This document shows, one piece after another, positions 1 through 6,054 of a stretch of 6,054 bases of DNA. Both the position numbers and the translations under genes were made by a program. The notes beneath the pieces were generated by a model. That model did not search any database, had not been told where the DNA came from, and saw only the letters and a list, made by a program, of their open reading frames with translations. This stretch comes from Haemophilus parainfluenzae. GTDB taxonomy: Bacteria > Pseudomonadota > Gammaproteobacteria > Enterobacterales > Pasteurellaceae. The DNA lies in the NCBI GenBank assembly GCA_018381425.1, contig JAGZRY010000102.1:1-6054 (forward strand), written 5' to 3'. Positions within the stretch are counted from its first letter, which is position 1. Each line of letters opens with the position of its first letter.

Positions 1-139
1 CTCTATAGGCTTCGCCCTTAATACTTAAAAACAATAAGACTCATGCCTTATCACCTCAATTGGAAATATATTCAAACATTTTATTTTTTTATGCAACAAC
101 GAAACTTTAAAAATGATACATTGATCACAAAATTTTTAC
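1..139. other. intergenic stretch with no supported gene
   Basis: This AT-rich stretch lies downstream of the UPF0181 gene. The open frame that begins at 43 on the plus strand lies mostly antisense to the UPF0181 gene, has no ribosome binding site and resembles no known family, so it is not called. On the minus strand a tiny frame (ATG at 43-45, 8 codons) ends in a stop after MSLIVFKY and is not credible alone. Two short plus-strand frames end in stops within the first 35 bases and could be the tail of a gene to the left, but too little remains to say. No clear terminator for the minus-strand operon was seen; the best hairpin has only a 4-bp stem (114-117 with 124-127 region). Confidence 0.5.
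111..132 (-). promoter_or_regulatory. weak CRP-like site
   Basis: Read on the minus strand the core is TGTGA-N6-TATCA. The CRP consensus is TGTGA-N6-TCACA, so the left half is perfect and the right half matches 3 of 5. The flanks are A/T-rich, as in true sites. A poor -10-like CATAAA (89-94, minus strand) would put the site near -40 of a leftward promoter for a gene outside the window. This is inference from a short motif in AT-rich DNA, and chance is a real possibility. Confidence 0.2.
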
Positions 140-304
140 TTATTTATTATCGGAAGTCTCTTTATCATCTTTTTGATGAATTTCACGTAATGCTTTTGCC
201 ACAATTTGAATGGCTTCACCGCTACTAATTCCTTGCGCCATTAATTCCTGAATTTGTTCTACTGCTTTTTGTTGTTGTTCATGGGTTAAATTAATATCTA
301 ACAT
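140..304 (-). CDS. yoaH: UPF0181 (YoaH-family) small protein
   Basis: This 54-residue protein begins [20 protein letters not shown]. The block [28 protein letters not shown] (residues 6-40) matches E. coli YoaH and the Haemophilus UPF0181 protein almost residue for residue. The C-terminal 14 residues are charged and lysine/aspartate-rich, and the length is typical of the family. The molecular function is unknown. The protein is small, soluble and probably helical, with no signal peptide or membrane segment. The ATG at 304-302 is preceded by GAGAAG at good spacing, only 12 nt after the truC stop, so it is very probably co-transcribed with truC and yqcC. As I recall, H. influenzae has the same UPF0181-truC-yqcC order. 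The identification is firm; any functional link to TruC is only inferred from position. Confidence 0.9.
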   Translation of the reverse strand: MLDINLTHEQQQKAVEQIQELMAQGISSGEAIQIVAKALREIHQKDDKETSDNK

Positions 305-316
305 TATTTCTTCTCG

Positions 317-1033
317 TTAAATTGACCAATTAAATAATTCCATCACACGCTTCCATTGTTCATCTAAACCAGCCTTAATTTCTATTTTGGTAAAATGAAT
401 AGGATGTTCAAAAATAAGTGTATCTGAGTGTAAAAATAAACGCTGACAGCCAGAATATTCTGTTAAAGCACGATTTTGATGCAAATCACCATATTGTGTA
501 TCACCTAAAATAGGATGAAAGATATGCTTCATGTGACGTCGTAACTGGTGTTTTCTGCCCGTTTGAGGAACTAACCTCACCAATGAATATCTCGCGGTTT
601 GATAACGCCCTACCGCATAAGACATTTCCACAATTTTTAAGCCTTCATAATCCGTCACCGCCTCTTGAGGCGCTTTATCTTCTTGCGCAAATTTATCCGC
701 GATCTTATCTAATTGGATTTTAAGGGGATAATCAATCCGTCCTTCGCCTTGCAAATACCCTCGCACAATCGCTAAATAAGATTTTTGCACCGTTTTCTGT
801 TCAAATTGCTGACACATTAAATTTGCTATTTCACTATTTAAGGCAAATAGTAATACACCTGATGTAGGGCGATCTAATCGATGAATAGGAAAAACATGCT
901 GCCCGATTTGATCTCGCAAGGTTTGCATCACAAATTGCGTTTCATGAGTATCAAGCCAACTACGATGCACCAACATGCCTGCTGGCTTATTGACGGCTAC
1001 AAGATATTCATCTTGATATAAAATTTCTAACAT
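317..1033 (-). CDS. truC: tRNA pseudouridine(65) synthase TruC
   Basis: TruC converts uridine 65 in the acceptor/T-stem of certain tRNAs to pseudouridine and acts in the cytoplasm. It belongs to the RluA-type family of pseudouridine synthases. The signature HRLDRPTSG lies at residues 51-59 and Asp54 is the expected catalytic nucleophile. The opening MLEILYQDEYLVAVNKP-G, the block DKIADKFAQEDK (109-120) and TGRKHQLRRH (158-167) match E. coli TruC closely. At 238 residues it lacks the non-conserved C-terminal tail of the 260-residue E. coli protein. There is no N-terminal S4 domain, as expected for TruC. The ATG directly abuts the yqcC stop (TAAATG), and no purine-rich ribosome binding site is visible before it. 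Translation therefore probably depends on ribosomes finishing yqcC. Confidence 0.96.
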   Translation of the reverse strand: MLEILYQDEYLVAVNKPAGMLVHRSWLDTHETQFVMQTLRDQIGQHVFPIHRLDRPTSGVLLFALNSEIANLMCQQFEQKTVQKSYLAIVRGYLQGEGRIDYPLKIQLDKIADKFAQEDKAPQEAVTDYEGLKIVEMSYAVGRYQTARYSLVRLVPQTGRKHQLRRHMKHIFHPILGDTQYGDLHQNRALTEYSGCQRLFLHSDTLIFEHPIHFTKIEIKAGLDEQWKRVMELFNWSI

Positions 1034-1354
1034 TTATTGATTTTGTAATAAGGCTTCTAATTCACGTAATGGTGTTAATAATTCCACTAAAAAATCTTCT
1101 TCCGTTTCTTTAAATGCCTCCTCTAAATAAGGCGACACTGCAATTTGTGATGGCAAATCAGCCCCGCTTTCAAGTAAGGCGAACATTCTTGGGATGAAAA
1201 TCCATTGCAACCACTCTTCTGGCGACATGGTATCAATAGCAAAAGGCTCTTGGCTTAAAAAAGCTTCTTGTGCAGGAGGCGTGACTTGCCATAAATCAAG
1301 CTTTTGCATAGCAAGCTGTAATTGTTGAAGATGAAGTTTTGTTTGATTACGCAT
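1034..1354 (-). CDS. yqcC: YqcC-family (DUF446) protein
   Basis: This 106-residue soluble protein has no signal peptide. The family hallmark DTMSPEEWLQWIFIPRM lies at residues 41-57 and is nearly identical to that of E. coli YqcC. It is followed by the conserved LP---AVSPYLEEA segment (67-80). The fold is mostly helical and the biochemical role is unknown. The ATG at 1354-1352 has AGGAAA about 6 nt upstream. The stop codon touches the truC start with no gap, and yqcC-truC adjacency also occurs in E. coli. This suggests a role close to TruC or tRNA modification, but that is inference from gene order only. It is probably expressed both from the promoter at 1384-1412 and by read-through from acyP. 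Confidence 0.92.
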   Translation of the reverse strand: MRNQTKLHLQQLQLAMQKLDLWQVTPPAQEAFLSQEPFAIDTMSPEEWLQWIFIPRMFALLESGADLPSQIAVSPYLEEAFKETEEDFLVELLTPLRELEALLQNQ

Positions 1355-1383
1355 AATTTTTCCTATTTATAAATAAGCGGCGT

Positions 1384-1412
1384 ATTCTACGAACATCAAG
1401 TAACGCTGTAAA
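1384..1412 (-). promoter_or_regulatory. sigma-70-like promoter for yqcC-truC-UPF0181
   Basis: On the minus strand TTTACA (1412-1407) matches 5 of 6 bases of the -35 consensus, and TAGAAT (1389-1384) matches 5 of 6 of the -10 consensus. The spacer is exactly 17 nt. Transcription would start near 1377, giving a leader of about 22 nt before the yqcC ATG that includes its ribosome binding site. The -35 box overlaps the first bases of the uptake word at 1411-1419, and the promoter follows closely on the acyP stop codon. Confidence 0.6.
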
Positions 1413-1419
1413 GTGCGGT
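1411..1419 (+). repeat. DNA uptake signal sequence (Hin type)
   Basis: This is an exact AAGTGCGGT core, preceded by an extra A and followed by CAGTTTT, which fits the usual A/T-rich extension. Such words are bound by the competence machinery and favour uptake of DNA from related cells. This copy lies five bases beyond the acyP stop codon and shares two bases with the -35 box of the yqcC promoter. Confidence 0.92.
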
Positions 1420-1424
1420 CAGTT

Positions 1425-1694
1425 TTAACGGTGAATAATAGAAAAGTCAGGATAGCGTTTATTTTCAATATTATCCTCTAAGACTTGTTCAACACTAGCG
1501 GTTCTTGGACCGAATTTTAACCAATTATAAAAATCCTGTAGTTGGTCGTCATTGCCTTCGGCAACGATTTCCACGCTCCCATCCACACAATTTCTTACGG
1601 TGCCTTTAATACCTATTCTCTCCGCTTCTTTCCAAGTAAAATAGCGAAACCCGACACCTTGAACTCGACCATAGACGACAAATCGTTTTGCCAT
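1425..1694 (-). CDS. acyP: acylphosphatase
   Basis: Acylphosphatase hydrolyses the carboxyl-phosphate bond of small acyl phosphates such as acetyl phosphate or 1,3-bisphosphoglycerate in the cytoplasm. At 89 residues the protein has the standard single-domain length. The active-site loop GRVQGVGFR is at residues 9-17, with the phosphate-binding Arg17 and the catalytic Asn35 (in TVRN) both present. The second signature region, G-VEIVAEGNDDQLQDF, lies at about 39-55. The ATG at 1694-1692 is preceded by a strong AAAGGAG with 6 nt spacing. The gene lies upstream of yqcC in the same direction with a 70-nt gap. It is divergent from the DUF2057 gene. The homologous E. coli gene is yccX. Confidence 0.96.
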   Translation of the reverse strand: MAKRFVVYGRVQGVGFRYFTWKEAERIGIKGTVRNCVDGSVEIVAEGNDDQLQDFYNWLKFGPRTASVEQVLEDNIENKRYPDFSIIHR

Positions 1695-1731
1695 GATTTG
1701 CTCCTTTATTACAAAAACTTTTTAAAAATTA

Positions 1732-1740
1732 ACCGCACTT
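1732..1740 (-). repeat. DNA uptake signal sequence (Hin type)
   Basis: Read on the minus strand this is an exact AAGTGCGGT preceded by A and followed by TAATTTTTAAAAAG, a very good match to the extended uptake consensus with its two A/T tracts. It lies in the divergent intergenic region between acyP and the DUF2057 gene, within the presumed acyP leader. Confidence 0.93.
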
Positions 1741-1764
1741 TCCTATTCCCATTTTTTAAAATTT

Positions 1765-1773
1765 AGCATAGCA
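1765..1773 (-). promoter_or_regulatory. possible extended -10 promoter for acyP
   Basis: On the minus strand the bases read TGCTATGCT, which fits the extended -10 pattern TGnTATnnT, but no good -35 box lies 16-18 nt upstream. If used, transcription would start near 1758 and give a leader of about 64 nt that contains the uptake word at 1732-1740. This is one candidate among several in an AT-rich spacer. Confidence 0.3.
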
Positions 1774-1782
1774 TTACAACCA

Positions 1783-1788
1783 TCTAAT
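1783..1788 (+). promoter_or_regulatory. possible -10 box for the DUF2057 gene
   Basis: TCTAAT matches 5 of 6 bases of the -10 consensus. It would place the transcript start near 1795, about 20 nt before the ATG, leaving the AAGGAG ribosome binding site (1804-1809) in the leader. No convincing -35 box is visible, so the call is tentative. Confidence 0.25.
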
Positions 1789-1814
1789 TTCATTCAAAAA
1801 TAAAAGGAGTAATT

Positions 1815-2471
1815 ATGAAATTATGTAAGTTTGCTTTAGGTGTTGTCGTGCTTGCTATCAGTACAAGTAGCTTAGCTGGCATGGTCACCGTCTCATCAAA
1901 TCTTGAGTTTCTTGCTATTAACGGCCAAAAAGCCAGCAAATCCCTTCTAAAAGAAAAAAAATCATTCAATGCGGAAACAGAACAAACACAACAAGTCGTA
2001 GTACGTTTAGGTGAGATCTTAGGTACAGGTTCTAGCCAAGCACTGTTTGAGTCAAATCCAGTTATTGTGACCTTCAAAGGTACAGCTGATGATGTTGTCG
2101 TATCTGCAGAAAAAATTCGCTCTCAAGAAGATGGTGAAAAATTTAATGCTCAACCACAAATTACTGTTAAAACAAAATCAGGTAATGTGATTGATGCTAA
2201 AGTGGATACCTTAAAACAAGAAGGTTTATTCCCATCAGCAAATATTGTTAATGATCTTGCTGAGTATAATGCATCAAATGCGCCTGCGGCGGTTTCTGCT
2301 CTAGCAGCACCTGCAGTTGGTATGATGCCTGCTGCGTCAGGAAAAGCAGCGAAAGGCAAAGTGGTTGTACAAGGTGAAAATGTTGCTGAACAACAATTAC
2401 AATACTGGTTCCAACAAGCCGATAAAGAAACTCAAACTCGTTTCTTAAACTGGGCGAAAAAACAAAAATAA
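1815..2471 (+). CDS. secreted DUF2057 (UPF0319, YccT/CsgI-family) protein
   Basis: This 218-residue protein has a clear Sec signal peptide: a basic start MKLCK, a hydrophobic core at 6-18, and probable cleavage after Ala21 (SLA-G). The mature protein should be periplasmic. The N-terminal part resembles the family start (VSSNLEFLAINGQKASKSLL, 26-45), and the C-terminal block QLQYWFQQADKETQTRFLNW (194-213) matches E. coli YccT very closely. Residues 153-180 form an Ala/Pro/Met-rich low-complexity linker. E. coli YccT (CsgI) is reported to restrain curli assembly. No curli genes are visible in this window, so that role should not be carried over. The ATG follows AAGGAG with 5 nt spacing. The gene ends before a strong terminator, so it is probably a single-gene unit. 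A mainly beta mature domain is likely but unproven. Confidence 0.9.
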   Translation: MKLCKFALGVVVLAISTSSLAGMVTVSSNLEFLAINGQKASKSLLKEKKSFNAETEQTQQVVVRLGEILGTGSSQALFESNPVIVTFKGTADDVVVSAEKIRSQEDGEKFNAQPQITVKTKSGNVIDAKVDTLKQEGLFPSANIVNDLAEYNASNAPAAVSALAAPAVGMMPAASGKAAKGKVVVQGENVAEQQLQYWFQQADKETQTRFLNWAKKQK

Positions 2472-2482
2472 TCGTTTTTTTA

Positions 2483-2491
2483 GCCGCACTT
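2483..2491 (-). repeat. degenerate uptake signal sequence
   Basis: On the minus strand the bases read AAGTGCGGC, one mismatch from the AAGTGCGGT core, with an A before and TAAAAAAA after, as in the extended consensus. It sits between the DUF2057 stop codon and the terminator stem. Five of its bases can also pair with the left arm of that stem (2487-2491 with 2500-2504). Confidence 0.55.
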
Positions 2492-2529
2492 TGATAAAGA
2501 AGTGAGCCTTCCCGCTCACTTTTTTATCA
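2492..2529 (+). terminator. strong hairpin terminator after the DUF2057 gene
   Basis: Bases 2492-2507 pair with 2514-2529 over 16 bp, all Watson-Crick except one G-U (2499/2522), around the 6-nt loop CTTCCC. The GC-richer upper stem AGTGAGC/GCTCACT is followed at once by six T residues (2520-2525), the classic intrinsic-terminator layout. It starts 20 nt after the DUF2057 stop and should separate that gene from yccS. Confidence 0.88.
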
Positions 2530-2566
2530 TCCAATTTTTAGTCACACAATAAGCAAGGATATCAAC

Positions 2567-4720
2567 ATGAACCAATGGCTTAATGCAAAAGTAATCGCTT
2601 CAATACCTATTTTTATTGCAGTGAATATTGCAGCGTTTGGCGTCTGGTTTTTTGATATTTCCACGCAATCCATGCCTCTAATTTTGGGTATTATTGCAGG
2701 CGGTTTAGTGGATCTAGATAATCGTCTGACTGGACGATTAAAAAATATCTTTTACACATTAATTGCCTTTTCTATTTCAACTTTCATCGTTCAGCTTAAT
2801 ATTGGTCAACCTATCCAATATGTATTGTTGATGACCATCATCACCTTTTTATTTACGATGGTTGGCGCTGTAGGTGAACGTTATCGCACTATTGCATTTG
2901 GTACGCTGGTGGTAGCCATTTATACCACTCTCACTTATACACCGGATAATTCTGCAAGTTGGTTTATTAATCCGGTAATGATTTTATTAGGCACTTTGCT
3001 CTACAGTATTGTGACCATCATCGTTTACCTTTTTTTCCCTAACCGTCCTGTACAAGAAAGTGTCGCGAAAGCTTTTTGTGCATTAGGTAATTATTTAGAT
3101 GCCAAATCAGAATTTTTTGATCCTGATGAAATTGATGAAATCGAGAAAAAACACCTCAATTTCGCGATGAAAAATACCAATGTGGTGGATGCCTTTAATC
3201 AAGCAAGAACAGCACTTTTCTATCGCATTCGAGGGCAACATCGACATGCTCGAACACAACGTATGATTCGCTATTATTTTGCGGCGCAAGACATTCATGA
3301 ACGTGCGAATTCCACACATTTTGATTATCAACAAATTGCGGAACAACTCAAAAATACAGATTTAATTTTTCGCATTCAGCGCTTGCTCGAATTACAAGCG
3401 CAAGCCTGCCATGATATTACGGCTTGTCTGCGTCAAAATACGCCTTATCACTATAATATTCGTGTAGAAAAAGCCTTGATGGGCACGATTCAATCCCTTG
3501 AGCTTTATAGCAAAGAACATACCAATCAAAACAATGTTTTACTTGCCCTTCAAACACTTATCGATAACCTACAAAGCATTAACTGGCAGTTACGTCAGCT
3601 TGAGCAAGAAACCACTGAAAATGAGCAAACTGCACAAATTCATACCGAACAAATTACGGGATTAAAAAATATTCTGTCTGTTATTGGAAGTAATTTCACT
3701 TTTGAGTCACCACTTTTCCGCCATGCTGTACGTTTGTCTATCGTGGTATTCTTGTGTTGTGCTATTGTTGAATTTTTCCAATTTAATTTGGGTTACTGGA
3801 TTTTGCTTACAGCGGTCTTTGTTTGTCAACCAAACTATTCCGCAACCAAAGTGCGGTTACGTCAGCGTATTATTGGGACGATTTTAGGGGTAATTATTGG
3901 CTCCTTATTGCCATATCTCAACCCAACATTAGAGATGAAACTTGGCTTAATGGTGGTGACCAGTACGCTGTTTTTCTTCTTCCGCAGTAATAATTACAGT
4001 TTCTCAACGTTCTTTATTACCTTACAGGTATTGATCAGTTTCGATGTGATGGGATTTGACACACAATCGGCGCTCTTCCCTCGCCTCATTGATACAGTCT
4101 TAGGTTCAGCCATTGCATGGTTTGCGGTTTCTTATCTATGGCCGGATTGGAAATATCTCCAACTCGATAAAGTGAGCCGCCAAGCCATTCAAAGTGATGC
4201 ACAATATTTCTTACACATTATTAGCCAACTGCAATTTAGTAAAAGCGATAATTTAAAATACCGTATTGCACGCCGTAACGCTCATCAATATGCGGCAGCA
4301 TTAAGCACAACGCTTTCCAATATGAATAATGAGCCGAAGAAATATCAGGCCTATTTGCAGGAAGGTTTTGACTTGTTAAAAATGAATTATTCCCTATTAA
4401 GCTATATTTCTGCTTTAGGGGCATATCGCAATAAAATGGCGCAATTACAACAAACTACCGAGTTTTTGTCAGGCTTTTATCCTGTTGCGAAAAAGGTTTT
4501 ATATACACTGGAAAATATCGAAAAACTTCGTCCTGAAATTTTTGAAAAGCTCCAAAATAGTATTGAACAAAGCCTTAAAAAAATTCAGTGGGATGAAACC
4601 CAAGCCAAAAACAATGCGGTCTTTGCATTGCCATACCAGCAACTTAACTTGATTTATCAATTGCTACCTCAGTTATATCGCTATTTTCAACATAGTCAGA
4701 AAGAACTGATTGCAAAATAA
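2567..4720 (+). CDS. yccS: YccS-family FUSC inner-membrane protein
   Basis: This 717-residue membrane protein is of the YccS/YhfK type, related to fusaric-acid and aromatic-acid exporter proteins (FUSC superfamily). It has the family's two-part plan. Six hydrophobic segments at about 9-29, 36-49, 61-77, 84-101, 107-123 and 135-157 are followed by a cytoplasmic helical region at about 160-380 with many Gln/Glu. A second membrane block (about 386-403, 408-420, 433-450, 457-473, 478-496 and 505-523) precedes a soluble helical tail. The FUSC-type motif lies at 424-441 (YSATKVRLRQRIIGTILG). The ATG has AAGGA 7 nt upstream. Export of aromatic or acidic compounds is a family-based guess and the substrate is unknown. 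No outer-membrane or membrane-fusion partner gene adjoins it. An exact uptake word lies inside the gene at 3849-3857. Confidence 0.9.
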   Translation: MNQWLNAKVIASIPIFIAVNIAAFGVWFFDISTQSMPLILGIIAGGLVDLDNRLTGRLKNIFYTLIAFSISTFIVQLNIGQPIQYVLLMTIITFLFTMVGAVGERYRTIAFGTLVVAIYTTLTYTPDNSASWFINPVMILLGTLLYSIVTIIVYLFFPNRPVQESVAKAFCALGNYLDAKSEFFDPDEIDEIEKKHLNFAMKNTNVVDAFNQARTALFYRIRGQHRHARTQRMIRYYFAAQDIHERANSTHFDYQQIAEQLKNTDLIFRIQRLLELQAQACHDITACLRQNTPYHYNIRVEKALMGTIQSLELYSKEHTNQNNVLLALQTLIDNLQSINWQLRQLEQETTENEQTAQIHTEQITGLKNILSVIGSNFTFESPLFRHAVRLSIVVFLCCAIVEFFQFNLGYWILLTAVFVCQPNYSATKVRLRQRIIGTILGVIIGSLLPYLNPTLEMKLGLMVVTSTLFFFFRSNNYSFSTFFITLQVLISFDVMGFDTQSALFPRLIDTVLGSAIAWFAVSYLWPDWKYLQLDKVSRQAIQSDAQYFLHIISQLQFSKSDNLKYRIARRNAHQYAAALSTTLSNMNNEPKKYQAYLQEGFDLLKMNYSLLSYISALGAYRNKMAQLQQTTEFLSGFYPVAKKVLYTLENIEKLRPEIFEKLQNSIEQSLKKIQWDETQAKNNAVFALPYQQLNLIYQLLPQLYRYFQHSQKELIAK
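3849..3857 (+). repeat. intragenic DNA uptake signal sequence
   Basis: This exact AAGTGCGGT, preceded by A and followed by TA, lies inside yccS. It is read as the end of a Lys codon plus Val and Arg (TKVR, residues 427-430) at the start of the conserved FUSC motif. The A/T-rich extension is weak because the following codons encode LRQR. Confidence 0.9.
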
Positions 4721-4739
4721 AAAAACAAAGGAAAAACTG

Positions 4740-4748
4740 ACCGCACTA
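4740..4748 (-). repeat. degenerate uptake signal sequence
   Basis: On the minus strand the bases read TAGTGCGGT, one mismatch at the first base of AAGTGCGGT, followed by CAGTTTTTC. Fifteen bases (4747-4733, minus) are identical to those of the copy at 1412-1426, which points to a decayed true copy. It lies 20 nt after yccS, in the 102-nt gap before rnfA. Confidence 0.6.
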
Positions 4749-4762
4749 CCCCGAATTTTTTA

Positions 4763-5471
<709 letters not shown>

Positions 5472-5472
<1 letters not shown>

Positions 5473-6054
5473 TGTTTATCTTAATTTCAGTAACCGTTCT
5501 CGCTTTAATTTTTGGCGCGATTTTAGGCTTTGCTTCGATTAAATTAAAAGTCGAAGCTGATCCTATCGTCGAAAAAATTGATGCTATCTTACCGCAAAGC
5601 CAATGTGGGCAATGCGGCTATCCTGGCTGTAAGCCTTATGCTGAAGCAATTGCTAATGGTGACGTTATCACAAAATGCGTGCCAGGTGGTCGTCCGACGG
5701 TAGTAAAAATTGCCGAAATCATGGGCGTTGATGTCCCAGCAATGGATGATGTCGCTGAACCTGAAGAAATGGTTGCTTTTATTGATGAAAATATGTGTAT
5801 TGGCTGTACCAAATGTATTCAAGCCTGCCCTGTTGATGCCATTATTGGTACAAACAAAGCCATGCATACTATTATTCCTGATCTCTGTACGGGCTGTGAA
5901 CTTTGCGTAGCACCTTGTCCGACAGATTGTATTTCCATGATTAAAGTGAAAAAAGATATTGATAATTGGAACTGGAAATTTGATCCTAAATTAGTCATTC
6001 CGGTTGTAAATACCACAGAAATCGAGAAAAAATTAGTGGTTGGGGAGTCGGAAT
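5472..6054 (+). CDS. rnfB: Rnf complex iron-sulfur subunit RnfB (3' end cut by window)
   Basis: RnfB carries electrons from ferredoxin into the Rnf complex at the cytoplasmic face of the inner membrane. The frame is open for 194 codons to the window end. Haemophilus RnfB is about this long, so the stop should lie within a few bases. A hydrophobic anchor spans residues 2-21 ([19 protein letters not shown]). A 4Fe-4S domain follows with Cys45, Cys48, Cys53 and Cys69 (CGQCGYPGC start). Two ferredoxin-type CxxCxxCxxxCP motifs follow, at Cys109/112/115/119 and Cys139/142/145/149, so all twelve expected ligands are present. The ATG at 5472 shares its A with the stop of the 24-codon frame. The nearest GGA is 16 nt upstream, too far for a normal ribosome binding site, so initiation probably relies on coupling. 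rnfC, D, G and E would be expected next. Confidence 0.96.

Noticed and set aside
35..45. Minus-strand ATG with a GAGG-like upstream sequence giving an 8-codon peptide
   Set aside because: The peptide MSLIVFKY has no regulatory codon run and no attenuator hairpin is visible before the window ends, so a leader peptide cannot be supported.
43..228. Open frame of 61 codons on the plus strand
   Set aside because: It overlaps the UPF0181 gene on the other strand for most of its length, has no ribosome binding site and shows an irregular composition. The minus-strand UPF0181 match is clear.
1542..1766. Plus-strand open frame of 74 codons across acyP
   Set aside because: It is antisense to acyP, whose active-site motifs are intact, and its tail runs into the promoter and uptake-word region.
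1761..1775. Repeated AGCAT (TTTAGCATAGCATTA) in the divergent spacer
   Set aside because: It is too short to call an operator. It is more simply the extended -10-like sequence noted for acyP.
1790..2359. Two minus-strand open frames across the DUF2057 gene
   Set aside because: They are shadows of a gene with a signal peptide, ribosome binding site and family match. The Ala-rich composition of the second mirrors the Ala-rich linker of the real protein.
4721..4762. Possible terminator after yccS (A-rich then a T run at 4756-4761)
   Set aside because: The arms are only A and T tracts around a large loop, with no GC-rich stem. An intrinsic terminator is not convincing.
5589..6016. Open frames on both strands inside rnfB
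   Set aside because: They overlap the cysteine-motif coding region of rnfB and have no independent support.

Overview
The window looks like ordinary chromosome from a Pasteurellaceae bacterium, most likely Haemophilus or a close relative such as Aggregatibacter. The evidence is the AT-rich composition, three exact copies of the Hin-type DNA uptake word AAGTGCGGT plus two one-mismatch copies, and proteins that closely resemble Haemophilus RnfA/RnfB, TruC, YqcC and UPF0181. The species cannot be fixed from the sequence alone.

Left part (1-1694, minus strand). Read in the direction of transcription, the genes are acyP (acylphosphatase), yqcC (DUF446), truC (tRNA pseudouridine-65 synthase) and a 54-residue UPF0181/YoaH-family gene. 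yqcC, truC and the UPF0181 gene are tightly packed (0 and 12 nt gaps). A good sigma-70-like promoter lies just ahead of yqcC, so yqcC-truC-UPF0181 can be a transcription unit of its own inside the longer one. Bases 1-139 hold no convincing gene, only a weak CRP-like site.

Middle part (1695-4822). A 120-nt divergent intergenic region separates acyP from a plus-strand gene for a secreted DUF2057 (YccT/CsgI-family) protein. That gene ends in a very strong hairpin (16-bp stem). It is followed by a 717-residue YccS-family inner-membrane protein of the FUSC/aromatic-acid-exporter type. acyP, the DUF2057 gene and yccS have counterparts (yccX, yccT, yccS) in one neighbourhood of the E. coli chromosome, so part of an old gene order may be kept here.

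Right part (4823-6054). This is the start of an rnf operon, which encodes the membrane complex coupling ferredoxin/NADH electron transfer to an ion gradient (called Rsx in E. coli). rnfA is complete. rnfB is present for 194 codons and runs off the window just before its expected stop. Between them is an unlisted 24-codon open frame for a one-helix membrane peptide. It overlaps the rnfA stop (ATGA) and the rnfB start (TAATG). It is the most interesting item in the window: either a small extra Rnf-associated protein, or a translational-coupling relic of a partial duplication of the rnfB start. No phage, transposon, CRISPR, tRNA or rRNA feature was seen.
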